The notes: generated by a model from the letters alone, not told the origin. A DNA stretch of 64,000 nt from Anaerolineae bacterium (GCA_023384415.1 JAHDWJ010000012.1:1-64000), one strand, 5' to 3'; positions 45,201-53,892 are shown, counted from the first letter of the stretch. Numbers and translations: made by a program.

Positions 45201-45655
45201 CAACCAACTATGCCCCGGCAGATCCGTTCCCGGCTCCCGCCCCACCCCCATCAGCGGCTACGACGCTGGCTACCTTCAATAGCACAGACCCGAATGGTAC
45301 CTGGAGTATGTATGTATTTGATGATACAGGTGGCGATAGCGGTAGTATCTCTGGTGGTTGGTGTTTGCAGATCGTGACGGCTGGGCCAACACCCACGCCA
45401 ACGGCAGTCCCGCCAACAGCAACACCAACGGCTACGGCTGTGCCACCAACGGCTACGCCAACAGAAGTGCCACCCACAGCCACAGCAACGACTGAACCGC
45501 CGACACCTACGACTGAGCCACCTACGGATGTTCAGTTGAGCAGTGTGGCCGGTTCACAATCCGGGGCTGGCTCTGGCTGGTTTACGATTGTAGTTGGGGT
45601 TCTGCTCTTAGGGTTAGCGGGCTTTATGTATGTGCGCCGCCAGCCGGTTAAGTAA
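42275..45655 (+). CDS. secreted M36 (fungalysin)-type metallopeptidase, multidomain
   Basis: 1126 residues. Signal peptide ~1-30, FTP-type propeptide (~50-200), then the catalytic domain with zinc motif HEYGHGIS near residue 479 and the third ligand glutamate in EQMGEGWSDW near 506. After the catalytic domain (to ~670) come an Ig/Fn3-like stretch (NAAPAAPTLVSPPNGASGVS, ~775-870) and a proprotein-convertase P-domain (~880-1035). A Thr/Pro repeat stalk of ~55 residues and a final membrane helix with RRQ tail anchor it. AGGAGG is eight bases upstream. Secreted protease for extracellular protein use. Confidence 0.94.
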   Translation: MKRNRLYLILALAVVGMMGIFSLTRTAMAETNAETASVSAPLTLNGPQSGRHPGDVSFLTGPTAGEPLQIVQAYIANHRAEWGLSAGDLSDMIVTNQYTDVHNGVTHIYLRQRHQGIEVYMGNVSAHVTADGRIVNLYSDFVSDVAGKVNSSTPALTPADAVTTAAAALQYTLTAPLTVVEAATGPAQRTVLSNGGISTLDIPVHLVYYPTESGLRLAWVAEIESLDFQHYWEIHVDAANGEILYKWDHVVHENFDELVDIIASVAEGLDESQIETSSPSQTSGAMPPNSYEVFAMPSEYPDDGPRVIVTDPANATASPFGWHDTNGVPGAEFTVTRGNNVSAYDDQDNNGTPSPAEQPDGGPTLDFTGALVPLNLTLDPRQYVNAAVVNLFYWNNIIHDVFYLYGFNEVSGNFQVNNYGNGGLGNDDVRAEAQDGGGTNNANFLTPADGSRPRMQMYLWTQTTPRRDGDLENSIILHEYGHGISIRLTGGPAVVNCLNNSEQMGEGWSDWFGLVLTAKATDTDVLRRGIGTYVLGQPVTGNGIRPAPYSTDMTINNYTYANLPGMAVPHGVGFVWATMTWDMYWKLVDAHGFNPDFYAPWNTGGNNLAIQLIMDGLKLQPCSPGFVNGRNAILQADVNLTGGANQCLIWEAFARRGLGFSASQGSSTSTSDGTPAFDIPPSCSFLGATPTSQSICVGSNATYAISVGQAYSGAVNMSASGHPAGTTATFVPNPVTAPGNTNLTIGNTAGATPGNYNINVVGVDASQSSTVTVGLDVLNAAPAAPTLVSPPNGASGVSTAVTLSWNASPSATSYTVEVATDAGFTNIIHTNTVAGTSDTVNGLAILTTYHWRVRATNPCGTGTNSAVFTFTTGQQFCNSGNIVINASGAATPYPSNIVVSGIGTSIVDVDVSLTGLSHTWPNDIDIMLVGPQGQNLVFMSDAGGSVAITNVNLTFDDSAASNLPQTTVITSGTYRPTNYAPADPFPAPAPPPSAATTLATFNSTDPNGTWSMYVFDDTGGDSGSISGGWCLQIVTAGPTPTPTAVPPTATPTATAVPPTATPTEVPPTATATTEPPTPTTEPPTDVQLSSVAGSQSGAGSGWFTIVVGVLLLGLAGFMYVRRQPVK

Positions 45656-45667
45656 GTTATAGGGTTT

Positions 45668-45700
45668 AGACCTGATGGGTTTAACAAACCTGTCAGGTCT
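45668..45700. repeat. palindromic intergenic repeat, copy 2
   Basis: AGACCTGATGGGTTT-AAC-AAACCTGTCAGGTCT, matching the repeat at 1350-1385 in arms and spacing. Confidence 0.75.
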
Positions 45701-45714
45701 GCCTGATGATCAAC

Positions 45715-45750
45715 AAAAAAGGCTATCCCTGTTTAGGGATGGCCTTTTTT
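45715..45750. terminator. bidirectional intrinsic terminator
   Basis: AAAAAAGGC(T)ATCCCT-GTTT-AGGGAT(G)GCCTTTTTT. T-runs on both strands serve the convergent peptidase and ABC transporter genes. Confidence 0.9.
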
Positions 45751-45773
45751 GTTATTAGCAAGGATAGTTGGTT

Positions 45774-46520
45774 TTATTCGATGGCGGCGCGGATGGCGGC
45801 CGCGTAGCCATAAAATTCGCTCGTTCCTTCCATTTCCAGGGTCCGCGGCCGCGGCAGATCAATGCTTATATCCGCCGTAATTGTGCCTGGCTGCCCATTC
45901 AGTACCAACACCCTATCCGCCAATAAAACTGCCTCTGGAATGCTGTGCGTGACCATACAGACTGTCACCGGCAAAAGCTGCCAGATACGCAGCAGCTCTT
46001 GCCCCATCTTCTCCCGCGTCAACGCATCCAACGCTCCAAACGGCTCATCTAGCAAAAGCAACGACGGCTCATGCACCAAAGCACGAGCCAGGGCTACACG
46101 CTGGGCCATTCCCCCGGATAATTGCGCTGGATAATGGTGGGCATAACCGGCCAATCCCACAAGATCGAGCAGGGTAATTATTCGTTGGTGGGTACTCTTT
46201 TGACTTTGACCTTGAATCTCTAAGGGCAAATGCACATTGCCTTGTACGGTACGCCAGGGAAGCAAATTATCCTTTTGGAATACCAGGCCAACCGGCTCTT
46301 GGGTATGATGGGCTGGTTGATTATCTAACATCACCTCGCCCTGGGTTGGCACGAACAAGCCGGCCATCAGCCGTAATAAAGTGGATTTGCCCACCCCAGA
46401 ACGCCCTACCAGGGCCACAAATTCGCCTCCGCTGATGGTAAGGGAGACATCAGCCACAACCTGGAAGCCGTTGCTAAAGATGTGACTGATGTTCTTTAGG
46501 GCGACAAAGGAATGTTTCAT
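45774..46520 (-). CDS. ABC transporter ATPase (nitrate/taurine/thiamine-precursor class)
   Basis: 248 residues. Walker A VGRSGVGKSTLL near residue 35, signature LSGGMAQRVALARAL near 132, Walker B SLLLLDEPFGALDAL near 153 and the switch histidine in VTHSIPEA near 190. The sequence type matches SsuB/TauB/ThiZ-like ATPases. Start at 46520 follows the binding-protein stop by seven bases; the longer open frame overlaps that gene. Last gene of a three-gene operon. Confidence 0.92.
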   Translation of the reverse strand: MKHSFVALKNISHIFSNGFQVVADVSLTISGGEFVALVGRSGVGKSTLLRLMAGLFVPTQGEVMLDNQPAHHTQEPVGLVFQKDNLLPWRTVQGNVHLPLEIQGQSQKSTHQRIITLLDLVGLAGYAHHYPAQLSGGMAQRVALARALVHEPSLLLLDEPFGALDALTREKMGQELLRIWQLLPVTVCMVTHSIPEAVLLADRVLVLNGQPGTITADISIDLPRPRTLEMEGTSEFYGYAAAIRAAIE

Positions 46521-46527
46521 AGTCAGG

Positions 46528-47562
46528 CTACGGCGCGGCCGCGTCAACAAAACGGTTGGTATAAGCGGCGGGCAAATCTTCGATGGGCGCATCCAAAAAG
46601 CCCATGCTCAGAAGAACCGTATGGGTTTGTACCCAGGAATCTGGTTCGGTAAGGCCCAATTGTTCCGCCTGCCATAAAGACAAGGAAGCCGTTAAGACAT
46701 CTCGGCGGCTGTCATCTAGCCCTTCGACATATTTTTTGCTAATTTCGTAAGCTTCATCGGGATTTGCCAGGGTGTCTTGCAAACCTTTTAGCAAGGCATT
46801 CACAAACCGCTGAATCAAAGCTGGATCGTTGGCGATGGTGGTCTCGTTGGTGATGATACCATTGGATACCAGGTCAATGTAATCAGAAACATAAATGACA
46901 TTCACCGCTTCGCCCATATTTGCCAGTTGGAGTGGTTCATTATTGGTATAACCAACAATAACCTCAACCTGATCTCTAAATAACGCTTCAACCTGGGTAA
47001 AGCCAATTTCGCTGACATTCACTTCATCTTGGGTCATCCCACTCGCCAGGAGCATCCCCACATAACCGACGTAATTGGCCCCAAAAAACCCGGGCAGGCC
47101 CAGGTTGCGGCCGCGTAAGTCCGTCGGAACGACAATACCTGCTTCGGCTTTACTTATCACGGCGATAGGGAACTGCTGGAACCATTCAAATACATAAACA
47201 ATAGGCAATTTTTGCGCCCGAGCCAGCAAAACCTGCTCCCCACTGGCAATAGCAAAAGGCAAGGCACCGGCGCCTACCAAAGCAATCCCATCGGTTTCAA
47301 AACTATAATCAAACTCCAATTCAATACCAGCATCAGCAAAATACCCTTTTTCCACTGCTACATAAAACGGTGCATATTGAGGATCCGCAATATACCCCAT
47401 AGGCAGGCGAATCTTTTGCAAAGGCAGTGTGTCGGTAGACGTAGCCTCGGCTGGTGCGGTCACGTCATTACTGGCCGCAGGCGTATTTCCCGTCCCATTA
47501 CCACCACAGGCTGCCAACAAGCATAACAATAAAAAATAAGGGACACCTAGCAATCGTCGCAT
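46528..47562 (-). CDS. ABC transporter substrate-binding lipoprotein (NMT1/THI5-like)
   Basis: 344 residues. Signal peptide with lipobox (CLLAACGG near residue 17). The binding domain opens LPMGYIADPQYAPFYVAVEK, typical of NMT1/THI5-like proteins that bind pyrimidine precursors of thiamine, riboflavin, sulfonates or nitrate. LRGRNLGLPGFFGANYVG near residue 150 is the family hinge. The ligand cannot be decided: no thiamine or FMN riboswitch motif was found before the operon. A GCGGCCGC copy gives an Arg-Gly-Arg tripeptide at residue ~152. Confidence 0.9.
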   Translation of the reverse strand: MRRLLGVPYFLLLCLLAACGGNGTGNTPAASNDVTAPAEATSTDTLPLQKIRLPMGYIADPQYAPFYVAVEKGYFADAGIELEFDYSFETDGIALVGAGALPFAIASGEQVLLARAQKLPIVYVFEWFQQFPIAVISKAEAGIVVPTDLRGRNLGLPGFFGANYVGYVGMLLASGMTQDEVNVSEIGFTQVEALFRDQVEVIVGYTNNEPLQLANMGEAVNVIYVSDYIDLVSNGIITNETTIANDPALIQRFVNALLKGLQDTLANPDEAYEISKKYVEGLDDSRRDVLTASLSLWQAEQLGLTEPDSWVQTHTVLLSMGFLDAPIEDLPAAYTNRFVDAAAP

Positions 47563-47608
47563 CTTTTTCTTCTCCTTATGACAATTTCAAGAGCAGCTTA
47601 ACGTCGGA

Positions 47609-48397
47609 TCAAACTTTCCGTCCATGGGCAAAAGTTTGCCAACGCAAGAGCCACCATTCTAATAAGCTAACAACACCGTAAAGCAAGAGGGCCATGACCC
47701 CAAGCGTTACAATGACAACGAAGACGAGATCAGTCTTAAACTGGTACCGGGCCGTCACCAGTAAAAAGCCTAGCCCTTCACTTTTAGGCTGGACAAACTC
47801 TCCTACCAACGCCCCAATCACCGACAGGGTGGCCCCCACTTTCAGACCAGCCAGGAGAATAGGCAAGGCGGCTGGCAGTTCTAATTTACGGAAAATTTGC
47901 CAGCGCGAGGCCCGTAAAGAATGAAACAGCTCATATTGCTCTACGGGTACGGATCGCAAACCAGCCACGACGTTAATGAGTATGGGGAAAAAGACGACAA
48001 TCACCGCTACTAACACGCGGCTCCAATAGGTGGAGCGTACCCAGATTGTCAATAAGGGGGCAATGGCAATGATCGGGATGGCCTGTGAAGCAATGAGATA
48101 AGGGGAAACCAGACGAGCAACGAAGGGGGATTTGCTCAGAAGATAACCCAACGGGGTAGCAAAAGCAATGCCGATGAACAACCCTGGGATCACCTCGCTA
48201 AAGGTGATCCAGGTATGTTTGGGTAAACGGCCATCTTGCCAGACAACTTTAAATTGCTGGGCCACATCGTAGGGGCCGGGAAGGATAAAACGATCATAGT
48301 TCCCCCATACCACCACCATTTGCCAGGCGAATAGGAGCAAAAGAAAAGAAAGGAGAAAAGTCAACCAGGAAGGTTGCCGCCGAAGACGAGTCAGCAC
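47609..48397 (-). CDS. ABC transporter permease
   Basis: 262 residues, six predicted membrane segments. The EAA-like loop that touches the ATPase is ELPAALPILLAGLKVGATLS (residues ~170-190). Family BPD_transp_1, same class as SsuC/TauC/ThiX. First gene of the operon; the binding protein follows after 46 bases. Confidence 0.92.
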   Translation of the reverse strand: MLTRLRRQPSWLTFLLSFLLLLFAWQMVVVWGNYDRFILPGPYDVAQQFKVVWQDGRLPKHTWITFSEVIPGLFIGIAFATPLGYLLSKSPFVARLVSPYLIASQAIPIIAIAPLLTIWVRSTYWSRVLVAVIVVFFPILINVVAGLRSVPVEQYELFHSLRASRWQIFRKLELPAALPILLAGLKVGATLSVIGALVGEFVQPKSEGLGFLLVTARYQFKTDLVFVVIVTLGVMALLLYGVVSLLEWWLLRWQTFAHGRKV

Positions 48398-49032
48398 AGT
48401 GGATACCTCACAGAGTGATGAGACAGGTTGGTCTGCTGATCAGGCTCAAGAATGGTTATATAATTTTCACCTACGAACAGAGAAATAAAGATAAACCCGT
48501 TCCGCTGTTTCAGAGGATAGAAGAAACGACGCGGCCGCGTACTTTTTCCAAAAAGAAACGAGTGATTGTTCAGCCACTTTCACATTGTATCCGTTTTGAT
48601 GGTATACACAATTGTTGACCCCTATGAAACCGTAGTATAACAATAATTATAACCGTGATGCGGCCGCAATCCCAATCACCCATTCAGGAGCTCTTTAGGA
48701 TTTCGTAGGGTTTTACGTGCTAAGTGAAACCCTTTGACCAGTATGCTTCGTGAAGTATCCACAAAGCAAGATGTGATGTATTAATCCCCTCTCTATCCTG
48801 AGTTCCCAGGCAAGTACATTCAGAGCAAAGGTGTCAAGGATACCGCTATCTGATATGATCAACCTGTTACATAGATGTTAAACGATATAGGTATTTTGAG
48901 CCATCCTGAGCCGCGTGGCTCAAGACCTACTTTCGGTACTCAACTAAAACATTAGCCATCATCTATCTAACAAACGCCCTGTCTCAACAACGAGCAACTC
49001 AATCTATTTTAGGCCAAAAGGAGACATTTCTA
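48398..49032. other. 635-base gene-free gap
   Basis: No convincing gene; a 67-codon frame at 48415-48618 lacks a binding site and recognisable composition. Contents: two GCGGCCGC copies (48531, 48660), possible minus-strand -10 box TATACT near 48631, and an inverted repeat TTGAGCCA/TGGCTCAA (48896-48923). The promoters of both the ABC operon and the NYN gene must lie here. Confidence 0.6.
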
Positions 49033-50013
49033 ATGTACGATAACAAAACAAATTTAAGAGTTGGGGTTTATATTGACGTGGCCAACCTGGCCCGAAATGG
49101 GGGATACGGGATGCGGTATGATGTATTGCGCGACTTTGCCTGCCGGGGCAGTGCCGAGGCCATCCGCCTGAATGCTTATGTGGGATATGATATTGAACGA
49201 GCCGAGCGTGATGTTCATTATCGCCACGCCCAAGATGGTTTCTTCTCCTTGCTGCGTGATTTTGGCTACAAGGTCATCGAAAAAAATGTCAAATGGTACA
49301 CCGATGAGAACGGCAACAGGTTTGGTAAAGCCAATGCTGATTTAGATTTAGCTGTAGATGCGCTTTTACAATCAGAGAATTTAGACCGGGTTTTGCTGGC
49401 AACGGGCGATGGTGATTTTGTTCAGGTAGTACGGGCTTTGCAAAATCGAGGGTGTCGGGTTGAAGTAGTTGCTTTTGAAAATGTCTCCACTGATTTACGC
49501 CAGGAAGCTGACATGTTTATGTCTGGTTATTTAATTCCTAATTTGCTGCCAACAAGTGGTTCACGGGGCGGTCCCGGCTGGGGAGAATATGGTTCACGGG
49601 TGCGGGGAGTCTGTTACAGCCACAATGCGGAAAAGGGGTATGGCTTTATGCGTGTCCTCAAAAATCTCAGCCCTGGCCTGGGTAAGATTGATTCGCGCCA
49701 AGCCGATTCACCCTATATTAGTGTTTTCTTCCATAACTCCCGCCTACCAGACCATGTTGATGTAGATGAGCTGCCCAGCCGGAATTATGTGTTTGAGTTT
49801 GAGTTAGCTGCCCCAGAAGGACGGGACAGCGGCTACCAGGCAAATTTCATTCAATTGGTCAGCCCACGCCCGTGGCGGCCACCCACTGTTGTCAGTAACA
49901 ATGATAAACCTGAAAGAATAGGGGAATCATTAGCTGACCGGCATGAGCGGCTAATGATGGATCAACGGATTATTGAACACCTGGAAGGTGACGACGAAGA
50001 GGATTATATGTAA
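49033..50013 (+). CDS. NYN-domain ribonuclease with cold-shock-like C-terminus
   Basis: 326 residues. The N-terminal NYN (PIN-like, LabA/DUF88) domain has its acidic residues in GVYIDVANLARN (~10), ANADLDLAVDAL (~104) and LATGDGDFVQVV (~125). After a short Gly-rich linker, residues ~190-285 look like a cold-shock/OB fold, with EKGYGFMRV and ISVFFHNS in the positions of RNP1 and RNP2. This pairs an RNA-cutting and an RNA-binding part. AAGGAG precedes the ATG. The target RNA is unknown. Confidence 0.88.
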   Translation: MYDNKTNLRVGVYIDVANLARNGGYGMRYDVLRDFACRGSAEAIRLNAYVGYDIERAERDVHYRHAQDGFFSLLRDFGYKVIEKNVKWYTDENGNRFGKANADLDLAVDALLQSENLDRVLLATGDGDFVQVVRALQNRGCRVEVVAFENVSTDLRQEADMFMSGYLIPNLLPTSGSRGGPGWGEYGSRVRGVCYSHNAEKGYGFMRVLKNLSPGLGKIDSRQADSPYISVFFHNSRLPDHVDVDELPSRNYVFEFELAAPEGRDSGYQANFIQLVSPRPWRPPTVVSNNDKPERIGESLADRHERLMMDQRIIEHLEGDDEEDYM

Positions 50014-50100
50014 TATGATGCGTGATGCGATTTTGGTTACGCATCACGCATCATCTGCGGCCAACTCCATTATTTTCTGGCAAGCCGCTCTTTTTAACGC

Positions 50101-51393
50101 TTAGTTGAGGTATTGGCGCAGGTGGCCGGCAAAATTGGGGTGGCGTAGTTTGCGTAACGCTTCTTTTTCCAACTGACGGATGCGCTCACGAGAAAGGCCA
50201 AACATCTCGCCTACTTCTTTGAGGGTGCGAGATTCGCCATCCTGTAAGCCATAACGCAGCCGTAAAATGCGGGCTTCGCGGGGGGTCAACTGGTCTAAAA
50301 TTTCACCGATCTCTTCGGTAAGCATGTTATAAGCAACGGTTTCGGCCGGGGGCGGGGCTTCCACATCTTCAATAAAATCCCCCAGTTCGGCATCAGATTC
50401 ATCACCAACGGGACGCTCTAAATGGACAGGCTGACGGCTGGTACGCAGCATCCAGCGCACCCGGTCGGCGGGTAAGTCCATATGGACGGCAATTTCTTCG
50501 GCAGTGGGCTGGCGGCCGTATTCTTGCTCTAACTCTTGGGCCACCTGGTATAGTTTGCTGATGCGGCCGCCTAAATGGGCTGGAATACGGATAGTGCGGC
50601 CGTGGTTAGCCAGGGCACGGGTAACGGCCTGACGAATCCACCAGGTGGCATAGGTGCTGAACCGGTTGCCCCGGCGGTAATCATATTTTTCCACGGCCTT
50701 CATCAAGCCAACGTTGCCTTCCTGAATGAGGTCAAGAAATTGCAGACCGCGGCCGCGATATTTCTTAGCAATACTAACTACCAGCCGGGTATTGGCCCGA
50801 ATAAGATGGGCACGGGCCGCATCCCCCCGATCCTTCACCCGATAAAATTCCTGCCAATCCTCATCCGACAAATTCCCTCTATTCATCTGGTGCGTAGCCG
50901 CGCGGCCAGCCTCAATTGCTTTGGCTAACTGCACTTCCTCATCGGCTGAGAGCAGCGCTTGCTGCCCCATCTCTCGAAAATACAGCCCAACCGAATCATC
51001 AATCGGCACGGTGCTAAGATCAAAAAGAGGGGCCGCATGGGGGTCCTTGCTGTTGCGACGATGTTTACCTGCCCGGTAAACAACCAACTCTTCTTCTAAT
51101 TCAAGTTCTAAATCCAGGTCTAAATCAAACTCTAGATCTTCATCATCAATGACATCATCCAACGGGCCGCTCAGATCCAGATGATCTAGATCAATATCAT
51201 CTTCACTTTCATACACAGGCACTCCGGCCGATTGGACTTCTTCCAATAGTACATCTAATGATTGTAAATTGTTTTCCACTTCGGGGAAGGCACCGAGAAT
51301 GTGATCGTAAGTGATATAACCACGCTGTTTGGCCTCGGCTAAAAGCGTGTTAAACAGTTCCATCTGTTCTGGTGGCACGATGGTATTCATCAT
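50101..51393 (-). CDS. rpoD: primary RNA polymerase sigma factor (RpoD/SigA type)
   Basis: 430 residues. Region 1.1-like N-terminus, then an acidic stretch (~70-105) rich in Asp/Glu/Leu. Region 1.2 DDSVGLYFREMG near 136, region 2 with LVVSIAKKYRGRGLQFLDLI and the -10-reading FSTYATWWIRQAVTRAL near 245, region 3 near 285-350, region 4 with LKEVGEMFGLSRERIRQLE near 395. All core regions fit a group 1 or close group 2 factor. GAGGAG is some 13 bases before the ATG. The leader holds a promoter and a terminator-like inverted repeat. Confidence 0.94.
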   Translation of the reverse strand: MMNTIVPPEQMELFNTLLAEAKQRGYITYDHILGAFPEVENNLQSLDVLLEEVQSAGVPVYESEDDIDLDHLDLSGPLDDVIDDEDLEFDLDLDLELELEEELVVYRAGKHRRNSKDPHAAPLFDLSTVPIDDSVGLYFREMGQQALLSADEEVQLAKAIEAGRAATHQMNRGNLSDEDWQEFYRVKDRGDAARAHLIRANTRLVVSIAKKYRGRGLQFLDLIQEGNVGLMKAVEKYDYRRGNRFSTYATWWIRQAVTRALANHGRTIRIPAHLGGRISKLYQVAQELEQEYGRQPTAEEIAVHMDLPADRVRWMLRTSRQPVHLERPVGDESDAELGDFIEDVEAPPPAETVAYNMLTEEIGEILDQLTPREARILRLRYGLQDGESRTLKEVGEMFGLSRERIRQLEKEALRKLRHPNFAGHLRQYLN

Positions 51394-51455
51394 AATGTTC
51401 TGCTGCTCCTCTACAACTTAAAATCACGTGGCATATGGGGCGGCTCCCGGTAAAT

Positions 51456-51510
51456 AAAAAAACTGTAAACTACTTTACACTGGGAGTGCATTTCATCCTA
51501 CAGTTTTTTT
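51456..51510 (-). promoter_or_regulatory. terminator-like hairpin in the sigma factor leader
   Basis: Perfect 12-bp arms AAAAAAACTGTA (51456-51467) and TACAGTTTTTTT (51499-51510). On either strand the stem ends in seven T. An outer pair GCTCCCG/CGGGAGC (51443-51449, 51518-51524) flanks it. On the minus strand it begins about eight bases after the predicted transcription start. Confidence 0.6.
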
Positions 51511-51524
51511 GTCCACGCGGGAGC

Positions 51525-51554
51525 AGTCTAGCATATTTTTAACATCAAAGTCAA
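51525..51554 (-). promoter_or_regulatory. promoter of the sigma factor gene
   Basis: Minus strand TTGACT (51554-51549), 18-base spacer, TAGACT (51530-51525) with a TGC extended -10. The start is predicted near 51518. Confidence 0.55.
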
Positions 51555-51610
51555 TAGGATCGTTAAAATTTCGTTAAACGATTGTCTAATTCCCCTCACC
51601 AATCTCCCAG

Positions 51611-51639
51611 TTGCGACAACCTGCATAGTAGCATAAAAT
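51611..51639 (+). promoter_or_regulatory. promoter P1 of typA
   Basis: TTGCGA, 17-base spacer, TAAAAT (51634-51639). The predicted start near 51646 is only eight bases before a terminator. A second candidate, TTGACT-16-TATAAC (51668-51695), uses the 3' arm of that terminator as its -35. Confidence 0.5.
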
Positions 51640-51653
51640 TAACGGTGTGATCA

Positions 51654-51683
51654 GCCCAGTCAAACCATTGACTGGGCATTTTT
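51654..51683 (+). terminator. intrinsic terminator in the typA leader
   Basis: Perfect ten-bp stem GCCCAGTCAA/TTGACTGGGC, loop ACCA, then ATTTTTT. No plus-strand gene ends upstream; the neighbour is divergent. Confidence 0.8.
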
Positions 51684-51732
51684 TGCGTCTATAACCCCTG
51701 AACAGTTTCGGGGAACGGTGAAATTTTAGGTT

Positions 51733-53577
51733 ATGAGTGAATTAAGAAAAGATATACGTAATATCGCCATTATCGCCCATGTCGATCATGGCAAAACCAC
51801 CCTGGTGGACGGGATGCTCCGCCAGACCAATGTGTTTCGCAGCAACCAGACGGTTACGGAACGAATCCTGGATTCTAATGATTTAGAGCGGGAACGTGGG
51901 ATCACGATTCTGGCTAAAAATACAGGCATTGTTTATGATGACATCACCATTAACATTGTGGACACTCCCGGTCACGCTGATTTTGGCGGTGAGGTGGAGC
52001 GGGTGATGAATATGGTAGATGGGGTGCTATTGCTGGTGGACGCGGTGGAAGGGCCAATGCCGCAAACCCGGTTTGTGCTGCGCCAGGCATTGCAAAAAGG
52101 GCACAAAGCAATTGTGGTGGTGAATAAGATTGACCGGCCGGCCGCCCGTCCAGAGTATGCGGTCAATGCTACCTTTGATCTGTTTATTGACCTGGGAGCT
52201 ACTGATGAGCAGGCTGATTTCCCGGTCATTTATACCCGCGCCCTGGAAGGACGGTCTGGGTTTACCCCGGATCAGCTAGAGGATAGTTTGCGGCCGCTCT
52301 TCGAGACCATCCTCAACCATTTACCCCCACCCACGATTGACCGGGAGGGGCCGGCCCAACTGCTGGTGACAACCCTGGAATATAGCAACTATGTGGGCAA
52401 AATCGCCATTGGCCGGATGGTTAGCGGTAAATTCCGCTCTGGGCAAGCCGTAGCCCACATCCATGCCGATGGCCAGTTGGAAATGGGCAAGATCACCCAG
52501 GTGTATAATTTCCGCGATTTGCAGCGGGTAGCCCAGACAGAGGTGTTTGCCGGGGATATTGTGGCGGTTGCCGGTGTTCCTGATGTGGGCATTGGTGATA
52601 CCCTGGCTGACCCTAACAATCCACGCCAACTCCCCCCTATCACCGTAGAAGAGCCAACAGTACGGATGACTTTTCGCATCAATGACAGCCCGTTTGCTGG
52701 CCGCGAAGGGCAGTTTGTCACCTCCCGGCAGCTGCGGGACCGGTTTATGCGGGAGTTAGAAAGCAATGTGGCTTTACGGGTAGAAGAGATGGACCGCGCC
52801 GGGGAGTTTATCATCTCTGGGCGAGGGGAGCTGCATCTGGCGATTCTGATTGAGACGATGCGCCGGGAAGGGTATGAGTTTTCGGTGAGTCGGCCTGAGG
52901 TCATTTTTAAGGAAGGGGAAGCCAGAGAGCTGTTGGAACCGGTAGAGCATCTGTTTTTGGAAGTGCATAATGATTACCTGGGGGCGGTGAGTGAGATGTT
53001 GGGGCGGCGTCGCGGCCGCGTCATCAATATTCGTTACGGCGATGATGGCACCGTCTACGTCGAATACCTGGTGCCCACCCGGGGCGTCCTGGGGTTCCGC
53101 CAGCCCTTCCTCACCGCTACTCGTGGCACCGGCATCTATCACACCCTCTTTCACGGCTACGAGCCATACCAGGGAGATATAGATACCGTAGATAATGGCT
53201 CCCTCGTCTCGATGGAAACTGGCCCTGTTACTGGTTACGCCCTCATCAACTTACAGCAGCGCGGCGTCTTCTTCATTCGTCCCGGAGATGAGGTATACTC
53301 TGGGCAAATCGTGGGTCAAAACAGCCGCGATGAGGATTTAGTGGTCAATGTGTGTAAGGCCAAACACCTCACCAACCACCGGGCCACTCAAAGCGCGATG
53401 GAAGAAGGGTTAAACAGCTCTCGCACCCTCTCCTTAGACGATTGCATCGAATATCTGACCGATGACGATCTGCTCGAAGTAACACCCGCCAGCCTGCGCC
53501 TGCGTAAAAAAGAGCTGCGCCACGAAGTCCGCCTCAAAACCATCAAACGGGCCAAAAAAGTTACTGAAGTACGCTAA
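51733..53577 (+). CDS. typA: translational GTPase TypA/BipA
   Basis: 614 residues. A ribosome-associated GTPase linked to stress and 50S assembly. G1 [11 protein letters not shown] near residue 17, switch region with RERGITI near 54, G3 [11 protein letters not shown] near 77, G4 [10 protein letters not shown] near 131, then the EF-G-like domains and the TypA-specific C-terminal domain ([11 protein letters not shown] near 557). No strong ribosome binding site. It stands alone, divergent from the sigma factor gene. Confidence 0.97.
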   Translation: MSELRKDIRNIAIIAHVDHGKTTLVDGMLRQTNVFRSNQTVTERILDSNDLERERGITILAKNTGIVYDDITINIVDTPGHADFGGEVERVMNMVDGVLLLVDAVEGPMPQTRFVLRQALQKGHKAIVVVNKIDRPAARPEYAVNATFDLFIDLGATDEQADFPVIYTRALEGRSGFTPDQLEDSLRPLFETILNHLPPPTIDREGPAQLLVTTLEYSNYVGKIAIGRMVSGKFRSGQAVAHIHADGQLEMGKITQVYNFRDLQRVAQTEVFAGDIVAVAGVPDVGIGDTLADPNNPRQLPPITVEEPTVRMTFRINDSPFAGREGQFVTSRQLRDRFMRELESNVALRVEEMDRAGEFIISGRGELHLAILIETMRREGYEFSVSRPEVIFKEGEARELLEPVEHLFLEVHNDYLGAVSEMLGRRRGRVINIRYGDDGTVYVEYLVPTRGVLGFRQPFLTATRGTGIYHTLFHGYEPYQGDIDTVDNGSLVSMETGPVTGYALINLQQRGVFFIRPGDEVYSGQIVGQNSRDEDLVVNVCKAKHLTNHRATQSAMEEGLNSSRTLSLDDCIEYLTDDDLLEVTPASLRLRKKELRHEVRLKTIKRAKKVTEVR

Positions 53578-53581
53578 ATGT

Positions 53582-53820
53582 TTTGTAGCTATTCACGTTC
53601 AGAGGTGGCTGGGGGGTTGTAAAACAATTTTCTAAATCGTTTTGCCGAGTGAACGATTTAGAAAAGGGTGTGTTTCATTTCAGTTGAAGGGGGGAACGCG
53701 GATTTACGGGATTTACGGATTGTTCTGGGACAAATAAATCCGCTAATCCTGCTTATCCGTGTTCTTAACCAACCGCCCCAACTCAGTTGAAACACACCCT
53801 TTAGAAAATCGCGCTACAAA
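53582..53820. repeat. composite inverted-repeat element (MITE-like)
   Basis: Outer ends TTTGTAGC (53583) and GCTACAAA (about 53811-53818) are inverted. Inside: a perfect 14-bp hairpin TTTTCTAAATCGTT/AACGATTTAGAAAA (53628-53665), and GGGTGTGTTTC (53658) against GAAACACACCC (about 53790). The centre has CGGATTTACGGGATTTACGG and TTATCCGTGTTCTT, as seen near 4195-4245. The right end matches 8101-8130 inverted. It has no gene and occupies half of the 473-base gap after typA. Confidence 0.65.
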
Positions 53821-53892
53821 TTTTCATTCATCATGGTGTGCCTTGCCGATGTTGAACTTCCCAGAAGATGGTGGTGGGCAATGTAGTAGAAC

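Noticed and set aside
48415..48618. 67-codon open frame before the NYN gene
   Set aside because: No binding site, mixed composition and an iterated octamer in the middle; not distinguishable from gap sequence.
48398..48660. FMN or thiamine riboswitch before the ABC operon
   Set aside because: I looked for the CTGAGA/GGGGT and RFN cores on the minus strand and did not find them, so the ligand stays open.
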